This document shows, piece after piece, positions 46,323 to 55,328 of a DNA stretch of 64,000 bases. The first letter of the stretch is position 1, and each line of letters begins with the position of its first letter. Made by a program: the position numbers and the translations under genes. The stretch covers positions 290,309 through 354,308 of the forward strand of contig NZ_LMEM01000012.1 of the NCBI RefSeq assembly GCF_001426345.1, in the 5' to 3' direction. The notes beneath the pieces were generated by a model. It ran no database searches. It was not told the DNA's origin and was given only the letters and a program-made list of their open reading frames with translations. The DNA comes from Devosia sp. Root436 (lineage in GTDB: Bacteria > Pseudomonadota > Alphaproteobacteria > Rhizobiales > Devosiaceae).

Positions 46323-46712
46323 TCAGCTCAGCGCGCCGATCACCGCTTCGATACGCTTCTTCATGGTCGAGGCGTCGAATGGCTTGATGATGTAGTTGTT
46401 GACGCCGAAGGAAATGGCTTCCTTGACCTGCTCCTTGTCCGAGCGCCCGGTCGCCATGATGAACGGCATGGCCTGGGTGCGCGGATGCTTGCGGATGACC
46501 TTGAGCAGGGTCAGCCCGTCGATATCTTCCATGTTCCAGTCGGAAATGATCAGGTCGACATTGGACTTTTCGAGCTTGCCGAGCGCATCGCGCCCGCTCT
46601 TGGCCTCGATGATATCCTTGAAGCCGAGCTGGGTGAGAATGTATTTACAGATACCGCGCATGGACTGCTGGTCGTCGACGATGAGGACGCTGACTGCGCT
46701 GGCTTTAGGCAT
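46323..46712 (-). CDS. cheY2: Response regulator CheY (second copy)
   Basis: The 129-residue single receiver domain has the acidic pocket VDDQ (residues 13-14), the phosphorylation site Asp58 in ISDWNM, Thr88 in MATGRS and Lys110 in IKPF. It resembles flagellar-motor-binding CheY of Escherichia (DWNM) more than the other copy at 55329. In rhizobia one of two CheY proteins acts on the motor and the other as a phosphate sink; this copy is the better motor candidate by its sequence, which is inference. ATG 46712 follows AGAAGG. Confidence 0.92.
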   Translation of the reverse strand: MPKASAVSVLIVDDQQSMRGICKYILTQLGFKDIIEAKSGRDALGKLEKSNVDLIISDWNMEDIDGLTLLKVIRKHPRTQAMPFIMATGRSDKEQVKEAISFGVNNYIIKPFDASTMKKRIEAVIGALS

Positions 46713-46826
46713 GGTCGTATTCACCTTCTGGCGCGTGGAGTCCGAGGACTCCGTTCTTTCGAGCAAACCCTAGGCAAGAAGCGTTACAAATCTCTCAACC
46801 TGGCGCATGGCATTGCGACAGAGGCC

Positions 46827-47876
46827 TTAGGCAGCCGATTTCAGCCGCACCAGGGCATTGGCGAGCCGCGCGGCGATTGCTTCGACCGGCGCCTGCTCCA
46901 CCACCGCGCCTTCTTCGAACGCCACCCGCGGCATGCCATAGACCAGGGCCGATGCCTGGCTCTGGCCCACCGTATAGGCGCCGGCATCGCGCATCATCTT
47001 GAGCCCGCGTGCGCCATCCCGGCCCATGCCGGTGAGGATCGCACCGACCGCCATGGGACCGACCGTCCTGGCCACTGACTCGAACAGCACATCGACGCTG
47101 GGGCGATGGCCGCTTTCCAGGTCGTCGTGGGTCAAGCGCGCCTTGAGCTGGCCTGATGAGCGTTCGACGCGCAGGTGGTAGTCGCCCCGCGCCACATAGG
47201 CATGGCCCGCCAGCAGCGGCATACGGTCTTCCGCTTCCACCACCTTGAGATCGCAAACCTCGTCGAGCCGCGCCGCAAAGCGGCTGGTAAAGCCCGGCGG
47301 CATATGCTGGGCGATGACGATAGGCGGGCAGTCGACCGGCATGCTGGCCAGCACCGCCCGGATGGCTTCGACGCCGCCGGTGGAGGCGCCGATGGCGATG
47401 AGCGCCCCGGCCGGCGCGGCAGCGGTCTTGACCGCAATCTTGGGCGCCTCGGCCCGCCCGGTCGAGCGACCATGCACGTCGGATTTGGCGGCAGCGCGGA
47501 TCTTGTCGCGCAGGTTGGCGCCAAACGCCTCGATGCCGCCTTCGGCTTCGGCACTGGGCTTGGCCACGAAATCGACGGCGCCCAGCTCCAGCGCCAGCAG
47601 CGTCTCGCTGGCCCCTTTCTTGGTCAGCGTCGACACCATCACCACCGGCGTCGGTCGCAGGCGCATGAGCTTGTCGAGAAACTGCAGCCCGTTCATGTTG
47701 GGCATTTCGATATCGAGCGTCACGACATCGGGATTGAGCGCCTTGATCTTCTCGCGTGCGTCGATCGGATCTTTTGCCGTACCCACCACGTCGATATCGC
47801 CATCGCGCGTCAGCATGCGCGTCAGCACTTCGCGGATCAGCGCCGAATCGTCGACGACCAGGACCTTGATGCTCAT
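46827..47876 (-). CDS. cheB: Chemotaxis methylesterase CheB
   Basis: The 349-residue protein has an N-terminal receiver domain with Asp55 (TLDIEMPNMNG) and a C-terminal methylesterase domain. The catalytic serine is about Ser165 in GASTGG, histidine in IAQHMP, and aspartate in LTGMGRDGARG. It removes methyl groups from receptors or deamidates them when phosphorylated by CheA. The start overlaps the cheR stop (ATGA), so the two adaptation enzymes are coupled. Confidence 0.95.
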   Translation of the reverse strand: MSIKVLVVDDSALIREVLTRMLTRDGDIDVVGTAKDPIDAREKIKALNPDVVTLDIEMPNMNGLQFLDKLMRLRPTPVVMVSTLTKKGASETLLALELGAVDFVAKPSAEAEGGIEAFGANLRDKIRAAAKSDVHGRSTGRAEAPKIAVKTAAAPAGALIAIGASTGGVEAIRAVLASMPVDCPPIVIAQHMPPGFTSRFAARLDEVCDLKVVEAEDRMPLLAGHAYVARGDYHLRVERSSGQLKARLTHDDLESGHRPSVDVLFESVARTVGPMAVGAILTGMGRDGARGLKMMRDAGAYTVGQSQASALVYGMPRVAFEEGAVVEQAPVEAIAARLANALVRLKSAA

Positions 47877-48721
47877 GCCACTTCTCGTTTGTTCAGTTTC
47901 TGCTTTGATTGGTAGATGGTCTTGCCGACCAAGCGGAATCCGTCGCCGCCCGAGCCCAGATTTTCCGAATGGCCGATATAGAGGAAGGCTTCCGGCGCCA
48001 GCAGCTTGCCGAGGCGGCCGAACACTTCCCCCTGCGTCGGCTTGTCGAAATAGATCGCCACGTTGCGGCAGAAGATGGCGTCGAAGGGGCCTTTCATCGG
48101 CCAGTTCGGCCCGATGAGATTGAGTGGCTTGAACGAGACCAGCTCCCGCACCGCCGCGGGAATGCGGATCGTGCCATCGCCCACCTTCTCCAACTGCCTG
48201 GCGCGCTCGGCGCTGAGCCCGTTGAGTTCATTTTCTGGATACGAGCCGCGCGCCGCCTTGGCGATGACAGCCGTGTCGATATCGGTCGCCAGGATCTTGA
48301 AGTCCCAGCGCTTGAGCTCGGGAAACGCCGCCAGCAGGTCCATGCCGATAGTATAGGGCTCCTGCCCCGTCGAGCAGCCGGCGGACCAGATGCGCAGGCG
48401 GTTGCCGCGCGGCTTTTCGGCAACCAGCGCACCGACATAGGAGCGCAGGTGTTCGAAGTGATGGTCTTCGCGATAGAAGCGGGTGAGGTTGGTGGTCAGC
48501 GCATTGACGAAATCCTGCCCGTCCTGGGCCGAACCGGCGCGCTCGAGATAGTCCACATAGGCGTCGAAGCCCGGCAGGCCCAGGGCCCGCACGATCTTGC
48601 TGAGCCGCGAAATGACCAGTGTTCTCTTGGCATCGCTCAACGAGATACCGGCGACAGAATAGACCCGGTTCTTGATCCGCGAAAACTCACGGTCGCTGAG
48701 GGAGATTTCTCCCTGTTCCAT
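47873..48721 (-). CDS. cheR: Chemotaxis methyltransferase CheR
   Basis: The 282-residue protein methylates glutamates of chemoreceptors. The N-terminal helical CheR_N domain is followed by the SAM-binding domain with WSAGCSTGQEPYTI, TDID, and FCRNVAIYFDKPTQ. It is coupled to cheB. Most receptors in the array carry a C-terminal pentapeptide suited to docking of this enzyme. Confidence 0.95.
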   Translation of the reverse strand: MEQGEISLSDREFSRIKNRVYSVAGISLSDAKRTLVISRLSKIVRALGLPGFDAYVDYLERAGSAQDGQDFVNALTTNLTRFYREDHHFEHLRSYVGALVAEKPRGNRLRIWSAGCSTGQEPYTIGMDLLAAFPELKRWDFKILATDIDTAVIAKAARGSYPENELNGLSAERARQLEKVGDGTIRIPAAVRELVSFKPLNLIGPNWPMKGPFDAIFCRNVAIYFDKPTQGEVFGRLGKLLAPEAFLYIGHSENLGSGGDGFRLVGKTIYQSKQKLNKREVA

Positions 48722-48762
48722 GCGGCATACCCCAATTGCCTACTGGTCCGCGGATGCGGGGA

Positions 48763-50283
48763 TCAGGCGCGCGCCCGTCGCACAAGCGGGGCCGCACCGG
48801 GCTCCGCTGTCTCGCCGAACGACGCCATTCGCCCGGTGAGGCGCTTCAGCGCCGCGTCACCCTCGTCCAGTGTCGCAACGATCGTATCGGTTTCATTGCT
48901 TAGATTGCGTAAATGCGCATCGAGCCCGGCAATCATTTTTTGCAGGCCCTGCGCCTCGCTCACCCCGGTCTCGGACTGGGCCCGGCCGCGCTTGACCACG
49001 CCGCGGATATCGCGGGCCGAACGGTTGGTCAGTTGCGCCAGCTGGCGCACCTCGTCGGCCACCACGGCAAAGCCCGCCCCCTTCTCGCCCGCCCGCGCCG
49101 CCTCCACCGCGGCATTGAGCGCCAGCAGGTTGGTGCGGAAGGAGACATCCTCGATGGCCTGCACCATCTTGTCGATTTCCTGGGTCATCTGGTCGATCTC
49201 GCCCACCAGCGCCTGGTTGCGCCGCACCGCCATGTCGGCCTGCCCCAGCAGCTCCTGTGCCTCGCGCCCGATGGCAAGCGCCTGCCGCAGCCGCCCGCCG
49301 CCATCGGCCAGGGCGCGACTGGTGGCTCCGGCATCGTCGCGGCTTTCCTGGGTCAGTGCGCCATAGCGGGCCACCCGCTGCTCGAAGCCATCGAGCAGGC
49401 GCCCGACCGCTGCCAGCCGCTCCTCGAGCCCCGTCCGCAGCCCACGTTCCTCGTCGAGCTGTTCGACGATGGCAGCGATGAAATCATGCAGCCGCGTTGC
49501 CAATGCGCCCAGCGGTCCTTCGAGCCCATTAGGCAGTTCGCCGCCGCCGGCCGCCACATCCTCGAGCTGCAGCAGCCCCGCATCGAGGGTGGCGAGACCG
49601 TCATTGAGCGCCGCAAGCGCCGGATGGACCGCCGCGGCCCTGGCTTCGAAGCGGAACCCGGTCTGTCCGCTCGCCAGGGCCCCGGCAAAGGCGTCGAGAT
49701 CGTCGTCTTCGATATAGAGGCCGGCCGGCACCAGTTCGAGCAGATAGCGGCCCGAGGCAATGGGCCTGCGCCTCACCGTGAATCGTCCGCTCCCAGCGGT
49801 GATCATGGTTTCTTCGGGCGCGCCGCCGCCGGTATCGAGATAGCCCGGCCCGAACAGGACATCGAGCGTAGCCCCCTCCTCGGCGCCCCTGACCAATGCG
49901 GTCGCGCCGGCGCTGGCCACCAGGATCACCCCCTCATCGTCCACGACCAGGGCGGGTTGCTGCAGGGCGGCGATGGCGATCTTGCTGTGATGGGCCCGTT
50001 CCAGGCGCTTGCCCAGCCGCATGACGATGCCGGCAATGGTCAGCACTTCGTCCGGCCGGTCGCCGAGCCCGGCCGCCAGCGCCACCGAAGCCAGCATATC
50101 CCGGTCCCGCCGGTCGAGCCTGGTGGCAATGAACAGCGTTGCGGCCAGGGCCACGAGCACCAGCCCAGCCACACTCCCCTGCCCCGCCGGGCTGGCGCCG
50201 AGCGTGAGGGTGACAACCCCGGACAGCGCCATGGTGCCCAGCCACAATGCAGCGATGACAAGCGCTAGGCGCAGATTGGGCAT
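48763..50283 (-). CDS. Atypical membrane receptor-like protein within the che operon
   Basis: The 506-residue protein has two N-terminal helices with almost no periplasmic loop ([21 protein letters not shown] and [21 protein letters not shown]), then a PAS-like region ([30 protein letters not shown]) and a shortened MCP signalling domain ([23 protein letters not shown]). It has no HAMP domain of usual form and no terminal pentapeptide. Its tip keeps the common VVADEVR sequence, unlike the tandem receptors. Its place between cheR and cheD suggests a core role, perhaps like IcpA-type receptors. ATG 50283 is chosen just before the first helix. Confidence 0.82.
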   Translation of the reverse strand: MPNLRLALVIAALWLGTMALSGVVTLTLGASPAGQGSVAGLVLVALAATLFIATRLDRRDRDMLASVALAAGLGDRPDEVLTIAGIVMRLGKRLERAHHSKIAIAALQQPALVVDDEGVILVASAGATALVRGAEEGATLDVLFGPGYLDTGGGAPEETMITAGSGRFTVRRRPIASGRYLLELVPAGLYIEDDDLDAFAGALASGQTGFRFEARAAAVHPALAALNDGLATLDAGLLQLEDVAAGGGELPNGLEGPLGALATRLHDFIAAIVEQLDEERGLRTGLEERLAAVGRLLDGFEQRVARYGALTQESRDDAGATSRALADGGGRLRQALAIGREAQELLGQADMAVRRNQALVGEIDQMTQEIDKMVQAIEDVSFRTNLLALNAAVEAARAGEKGAGFAVVADEVRQLAQLTNRSARDIRGVVKRGRAQSETGVSEAQGLQKMIAGLDAHLRNLSNETDTIVATLDEGDAALKRLTGRMASFGETAEPGAAPLVRRARA

Positions 50284-50341
50284 GGCGCGCCTGATCCACA
50301 AATCAACAGGGGGTCCAACATGGCCGGACTCTACGTCGGCA

Positions 50342-50349
50342 ATGGTTAA
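50342..50349 (-). promoter_or_regulatory. CtrA-type 8-mer TTAACCAT
   Basis: The minus strand reads TTAACCAT exactly, 59-66 bp before the start of the atypical receptor gene. The motif is known from CtrA targets in Caulobacter; its use here is inferred. Confidence 0.4.
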
Positions 50350-50523
50350 TCAAATCTATAAAGACCTGTCGGCACGTAAGACTTTGCTAAGCCCGATTGC
50401 GACAATCTGAAGATTTGTCCTGTTTCGGGACAGGGGCCGCGATCTGCGACAAACGGTGGGCAGAGTTTTGCGAAGAGACTTGCGTCAGGCCGGGCCGAAG
50501 GCGGCATCCCGCAAGTATCGAAG

Positions 50524-51114
50524 TCAAAACAGTTCGATATCGTCCACCGGAGCCGGCAACACGATGCGGCGCTTGGCGATCGCGGCTTCTTCGCGCGCCA
50601 CATTGTCACCCACATCGCTGTCGAGGCGCTTGACGAAAGCGCGGCCGGAATGCGGCTTGAACAGCACGCGGCGGGCATAGGTGCCGCCCAGATCCTCGCT
50701 GATGGCGACATAGCCTTCATCGAGCAGGAATTGCCGCACGAAGTCGATATTCTTGCGGCCGACATCGTCCAGCGCCGAATTGATCTTGCCGCCGCCGAAC
50801 ACCTTGATTTCGAGATTGGCCTTCTTGCCGGTGCCCTTGGTCAGCACCTTGTTGATGAGCTGTTCCATGGCGAACGCCCCGTAGCGGGCCGAGGCGCCGT
50901 AGCGGTCCTTGGCGGAGCCGGATTGCTCAGCGAGCAGGAAGTGGTTCATGCCGCCCACATTGGCCACCCGGTCGCGAACGCAGGCCGAAATACAGGAGCC
51001 CAGGACGGTGGAATAAGTGAGGTCGGCCGCATCGGAGACATGGCAATCGCCCTGGTGCACGGTCGTAACCACCCCACGATCGAATTCGGGTGGTAGAGAG
51101 TTCGGCAATACCAT
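50524..51114 (-). CDS. cheD: Chemoreceptor glutamine deamidase CheD
   Basis: The 196-residue protein has the CheD catalytic cysteine (about Cys41 in TVLGSCISACV) and histidine (about His58 in GGMNHFLL). KVFGGGKI and GGTYARRVLFKPHSGRAFVKRL are further family segments. It deamidates receptor glutamines and can interact with other adaptation proteins. Its last residues, PVDDIELF, resemble the end of the CheT-like protein encoded divergently. The interval to that gene contains TTAG-N7-CTAA (51169-51183), a degenerate CtrA-like element. Confidence 0.93.
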   Translation of the reverse strand: MVLPNSLPPEFDRGVVTTVHQGDCHVSDAADLTYSTVLGSCISACVRDRVANVGGMNHFLLAEQSGSAKDRYGASARYGAFAMEQLINKVLTKGTGKKANLEIKVFGGGKINSALDDVGRKNIDFVRQFLLDEGYVAISEDLGGTYARRVLFKPHSGRAFVKRLDSDVGDNVAREEAAIAKRRIVLPAPVDDIELF

Positions 51115-51281
51115 TTGTCGTCTTGCAACCCCAACGCGCCAATGGTTCGGATCGTAGCGGAAAACTCGTTAGCCAATTGCTAACCACGCCGACCGAGGAA
51201 TACCACACCGCCAAATTCGGCAAGAAGAGCTTTAGAAATACTGCGATAGGGTGGTCTGAACGGGGCTAGGATTCAATCTTT

Positions 51282-51635
51282 ATGTCACTGCAGAAACTCG
51301 CGAGAGAACTCGATGAGACGGCGCGCCAGACGGCGTCGATGCTAGAAGGCATCACGGAAGCGCTAGACCTTCTTGCCGACAAGAACCTGAGCAAGGACGC
51401 CACCATAAACGAGGCCGTCCAGATGATCGTAACAGCCCTGCAGGGCCAGGATCGTATCGAGCAGCGCTGCCACAACATGGCGCTTGCCGTCCGCCAGTTC
51501 GCTCTCTTGCCCGCCAACGCACCCGACAGCGTCTATGACGAGATCTGGTCGAGCCTCACCCTCGACGAACTCCGCGTCCCCGCCCTTTCAGGCATCGCCG
51601 CCCACCAGAGCCACGGCGACGTCGACCTGTTCTGA
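51282..51635 (+). CDS. cheT: CheZ/CheT-like phosphatase candidate
   Basis: The 117-residue protein is predicted to be mostly helical. It contains ALQGQDRIEQR, with D57-RIE-Q61 forming the DxxxQ pattern that in CheZ inserts catalytic glutamine into the CheY active site. It ends HQSHGDVDLF; CheZ also ends in a short acidic and hydrophobic peptide that binds CheY. Rhizobial che clusters carry a gene named cheT next to cheD, and this gene holds that place. No classical CheZ is present. Identity as CheT is inferred from position, size and motif. Confidence 0.72.
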   Translation: MSLQKLARELDETARQTASMLEGITEALDLLADKNLSKDATINEAVQMIVTALQGQDRIEQRCHNMALAVRQFALLPANAPDSVYDEIWSSLTLDELRVPALSGIAAHQSHGDVDLF

Positions 51636-51662
51636 AACTTCCGCGGAAACCGATTGATGCAG

Positions 51663-51684
51663 AGGCGCCGAACGGCGCCTTTTT
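51663..51684 (+). terminator. Terminator after cheT-like gene
   Basis: AGGCGCC (51663-51669) pairs with GGCGCCT (51674-51680), followed by TTTTC. Confidence 0.85.
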
Positions 51685-51785
51685 CATGGGCGCATACCCG
51701 ACCGCGCATTCGGCTGCTTTCGACCCCTTTTCTACCCTTGGACCCTATTCGTCAGGCTCCCCAAAGCGGACTTGTTTGCCGACCT

Positions 51786-52133
51786 TCAGGGCCGAAATAG
51801 TAAGTCGTAAGCCTCGACGTGGTGCGGAAACAATTCGTCGTAGGGAGGGGAGCTTATCCCCAGCACCTCGACCTCGCTGGTATGTTTATCTTTGAGGTCG
51901 TAGCGGATGCAGACGCCGGCACATTGGAGCACGACGCCTTGGGAGGTCCTCGCCCCAAGCCTATTCCAGATATGGACGCGGTCTCCATCGGTGATGTCAG
52001 GGGGAACTGCGCGGACGAACGCGTCGAAACCTTCGGCTGGAACGAAGCGGCCAAAGGCGACCCCCATTGGTGGATCACCTTGCTCTAACTCGGAATACCC
52101 AAGAATCTGACCATCCGAAATGATCGCGAACAT
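51786..52133 (-). CDS. Hypothetical protein inside the chemotaxis region
   Basis: The 115-residue product starts MFAIISDGQILGYSELEQG and has DPPMGVAFGRFVP, a pattern I recall from small hypothetical proteins in various bacteria without known function. GGAAGGA lies about 7 bp before the ATG. Its base composition looks lower in G+C than that of its neighbours, and it is not a chemotaxis family, so it may be a later insertion between cheW and cheT. Confidence 0.6.
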   Translation of the reverse strand: MFAIISDGQILGYSELEQGDPPMGVAFGRFVPAEGFDAFVRAVPPDITDGDRVHIWNRLGARTSQGVVLQCAGVCIRYDLKDKHTSEVEVLGISSPPYDELFPHHVEAYDLLFRP

Positions 52134-52293
52134 TGAGTTTCCTTCCGTTTGTCGACGTCCGAGCGAGCGCAGCGAGCCCTTATCGACGGCAGCTTGGCCA
52201 CCATGGTAGCTAAAAGCAGCCAGTCAGCAAACCACCCCATGGCGGTCGCCGGAAGAGCCTCATTCCACAATTACGACTATACGCCGCCCAAAC

Positions 52294-52318
52294 AAAAGGG
52301 CGCCGCAGCGCCCCTTCT
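52294..52318 (-). terminator. Terminator after cheW
   Basis: On the minus strand AAGGGGCGC pairs with GCGCCCTT and is followed by TTGTTTG. It closes the STAS-cheY-cheA-cheW unit. Confidence 0.75.
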
Positions 52319-52341
52319 ATTCAACCCGGCGATGAACCAGC

Positions 52342-52830
52342 CTAGCCGTCCATCTTGGCGCCGCTGACCACGGCGTGCAGGTCGATCAGCCCGACCATGC
52401 GGCTCTCATGGGTGACGATGCCGTTGAGCAGCTCGGTATCGATCGAATTGCCTTCCGGCACATTGTGGATGTCGTCGCGCGACACGGTGAGAATGTCGCT
52501 GACCGCATCGACCAGGATGCCGACCCACTTGTCGCCGACGCTCATCACCACCACGACATGGTTCTTGGTGGGGGAGGTCTGGCCATCGCCGAAGCGGGCG
52601 CGCAGATCGAAGATCGGGACGATCGTGCCACGCAGGTTGATCACGCCACGCACGAATTCGCGCGTATTGGGCAGCGGCGTCGCGCCGTTCCAGGCGCGGA
52701 TTTCGCGGACCGTGGTGATCTCCACGCCATAGGTCTGCTCGCCGATCGAGAAGGCGATCAACTGCAGGGAATTCTGGGCGGCGACAGCCGACTTGTCGCC
52801 CATGTCGTCACGCAAACCGAGCGCTTCCAT
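52342..52830 (-). CDS. cheW: Chemotaxis coupling protein CheW
   Basis: The 162-residue protein is a single CheW domain that links receptors to CheA. It shows LIAFSIGEQTYGVEITTVREI, NLRGTIVPIFDLRARFG, and VGILVDAVSDILTVSRDDI. It follows cheA by 82 bp. ATG 52830 has AAAGGCG upstream; ATG 52803 is an alternative. Confidence 0.94.
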   Translation of the reverse strand: MEALGLRDDMGDKSAVAAQNSLQLIAFSIGEQTYGVEITTVREIRAWNGATPLPNTREFVRGVINLRGTIVPIFDLRARFGDGQTSPTKNHVVVVMSVGDKWVGILVDAVSDILTVSRDDIHNVPEGNSIDTELLNGIVTHESRMVGLIDLHAVVSGAKMDG

Positions 52831-52912
52831 TTTTTCGCCTTTCTGCCGCCTGTTCTGGGCGGCTACGCTTTTACCAGCGACCGCTTAAGGCCACGTTTAT
52901 GTCCAGTGGCCG

Positions 52913-55294
52913 CTATGCCGCATTCTTGTGAACGATCGTGGTCTTGAGTCCCTGCACATCGACGATCAGCGCGACATTGCCGTCCCCCAGGATCGTGCCG
53001 CCGGCAATGCCGTCCACGCGTTCGAAATTCTCTTCCAGCGATTTGATCACCACCTGCTGCTGGCCGATGATGTCGTCGACGATGAGCGCCACCTTGGCCG
53101 AACCTTCGGCCTCGCACAGCACCACGAACCGGTTTTCGGGATCGGTCTCGGTCACCATCTCGAAGCGCTGCGCCAGGTCGATGACCTGTACATATTCGCC
53201 CCGCACCTGCAGCACCTGGCCGCCTGATGGCACCCGCTCGAAGCTGGCGCGCGAGCACTGGATGGTTTCGACGATCGAGGAGAGCGGCACCACGTAAGGG
53301 CTCTCGCCGACCTTGACCAGCATGACGTCGAGCACCGCCAGCGTCAGCGGCAGCCGCAAGGTCATGCGCGTGCCCTTGCCGGTCCAGGAGCGGACATGCA
53401 CCGAGCCACCGATCTTCTTGATATTGCTCAGCACCACATCCATGCCGACCCCTCGGCCGGAAATGTCGCTGACTTCGCTGGCCGTCGAAAAGCCGGGCGC
53501 GAAGATCAACTGGTCGATCTGCTCGTCCGTCGGATTGACGTCGGGCGCCACGACACCCTTGTCGCGCGCCACTTGCAGCACGCGCTCGCGATTGATGCCA
53601 CCGCCATCGTCCTCCACGATGATGAGGATATTGCCTCCCGCCTGTTCGGCCGAAAGACGGATCGTACCGGTCTCGGACTTGCCGCGGCCTGTGCGCGTCT
53701 CAGGCGACTCGATACCGTGGTCGGCCGAGTTGCGGATCATGTGAGTCAGCGGATCGCTCAACTGCTCGATGACAGTCTTGTCGATTTCGGTGTTCTCGCC
53801 GATGGTTTCGAGCTTGATCTTCTTGCCGGTCTTGGTCGCCAGCTCGCGCACCAGCCGCGGCATTCTGGAGAACACCGATTTGACCGGCTGGGCGCGGATC
53901 GCCATCACCGAATCCTGCAGCCCGCGCGTCGTCTGCGCCAGCACTTCCAGGCCCCGCACCAGTTCCGTATAGCGCGCCCGCAGCGTCTCATCCATCTGCT
54001 GGGTGAGCATGGACTGGGTGATGACCAGCTCGCCCACCATGTTGACCACGCGGTCCACCTTGTCGAGATCGACACGGATCGACTGCACGCCGACACTGCG
54101 ATTGCCGCCACTCTCTTCGCCCTCGCTGGGAGCGGCCGGCGGCGCAACGCGGACCGGCGCCGCCGCAGCGGCAACAGGCGTGGGCGGCTTGGCTACCGGG
54201 CTTGGCTGGATGGTTTCGGCCAGCTCGGCAAAGCTGAGGGCCGGCGGCTCCTCGAAACTGTCCTGAACGCTGACCGGGGCAGGTTCCGGCTCGGGCGCGA
54301 ACTGAGGTTCGGGCGCCACATTGGCATCCGCCGAAAAGTCGAGCAGGGTCGCCACTTCATCATCGGCCAGGGCCAGCAGGTCGGCCGGATCGGGCTCTTC
54401 GTTGATGGCCGGCTTGGGCACCGCCACGACCGGTTCGGGCGCCGGCGGGATATCGAACCCTGCCGTGGCGCTGCCGAGTTGGGCTACCGCGATATCGCAA
54501 TCGCCTTCGACGAATTCGAAGACTTCACGGATCATCGCCTCGGTGAGCGAGGGGGAGATCATGGTGATCTCCCAGGAGCAATAGACCGCAAAGGGCTCGA
54601 AATCGCTCAGCGGCGGAATCTCTTCCAGCACGGCGCGGACATGCATCTCGCCCAAGGCCGCCAGTTCGCGGAACAGCAGCAGCGGATCGTTGGCGCGGGC
54701 ATAGAGCGCCCGATGCGGCGTGAAGCGCACTTCCCAGTGACCCGGCTCGATCTGCATCGGGGCAGAATCGAAGGCATCGTCGACGGGTGCCTCGCCCGCG
54801 GCCATTGCCGCCGGGGCCTCGGGCGCGTCGAGATTGACCATGACCGGGGTAAACTCGATGTCGAATTCGTCGAGCGGATCGCCGTCTTCATCGTCGCCGG
54901 CAGCAGCGTCGCCGCGCGCCAGGGCGTCGAAGCGCTCTTTTTCGTCCATGCCGTAATCGGCCGGCAAGGCCTCGCCGGTCTGGGCCGCCTTGACGTGGTC
55001 GGCCACGATGTCGTTGGCGCGGATGCATAGCGCCACCACGTCGTCGCTCATCTCGATGCGGCCATCGCGCACATAGTCGAGCAGCGTCTCATAGGCATGG
55101 GCAAAGCCCACCAGCGCCGAAAAGCCGAAGGCGCCGGCGCCGCCCTTGATCGAGTGGATGGCGCGGAACACGGCATTGAGCCGGTCCGCATCGCGCTCAC
55201 CGGCCTCGATCGCCGCGAACTGCTCCTCGAGCTCGGTCAAAAGCTCCGAACATTCGTCGAAATATGTGGCTTTGAAATCGTCGAGATCGCTCAT
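52913..55294 (-). CDS. cheA: Chemotaxis histidine kinase CheA
   Basis: The 793-residue kinase begins with an HPt domain whose phosphorylated histidine is His47 (AIHSIKGGAGAFGF). A middle region with an RR-binding-type segment (WEVRFTPHRALYARANDP, about residue 168) follows, then a long Pro/Glu/Ala-rich linker, the dimerisation domain (VDRVVNMVGELVITQSML), the ATPase domain with N-box DPLTHMIRNSADHGIE and GRGVGMDVV, and a C-terminal CheW-like regulatory domain. It phosphorylates the CheY proteins and CheB. Confidence 0.96.
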   Translation of the reverse strand: MSDLDDFKATYFDECSELLTELEEQFAAIEAGERDADRLNAVFRAIHSIKGGAGAFGFSALVGFAHAYETLLDYVRDGRIEMSDDVVALCIRANDIVADHVKAAQTGEALPADYGMDEKERFDALARGDAAAGDDEDGDPLDEFDIEFTPVMVNLDAPEAPAAMAAGEAPVDDAFDSAPMQIEPGHWEVRFTPHRALYARANDPLLLFRELAALGEMHVRAVLEEIPPLSDFEPFAVYCSWEITMISPSLTEAMIREVFEFVEGDCDIAVAQLGSATAGFDIPPAPEPVVAVPKPAINEEPDPADLLALADDEVATLLDFSADANVAPEPQFAPEPEPAPVSVQDSFEEPPALSFAELAETIQPSPVAKPPTPVAAAAAPVRVAPPAAPSEGEESGGNRSVGVQSIRVDLDKVDRVVNMVGELVITQSMLTQQMDETLRARYTELVRGLEVLAQTTRGLQDSVMAIRAQPVKSVFSRMPRLVRELATKTGKKIKLETIGENTEIDKTVIEQLSDPLTHMIRNSADHGIESPETRTGRGKSETGTIRLSAEQAGGNILIIVEDDGGGINRERVLQVARDKGVVAPDVNPTDEQIDQLIFAPGFSTASEVSDISGRGVGMDVVLSNIKKIGGSVHVRSWTGKGTRMTLRLPLTLAVLDVMLVKVGESPYVVPLSSIVETIQCSRASFERVPSGGQVLQVRGEYVQVIDLAQRFEMVTETDPENRFVVLCEAEGSAKVALIVDDIIGQQQVVIKSLEENFERVDGIAGGTILGDGNVALIVDVQGLKTTIVHKNAA

Positions 55295-55328
55295 GCGAAC
55301 ACGTCCAACCCTTCTGGGTTCTGGGGGC

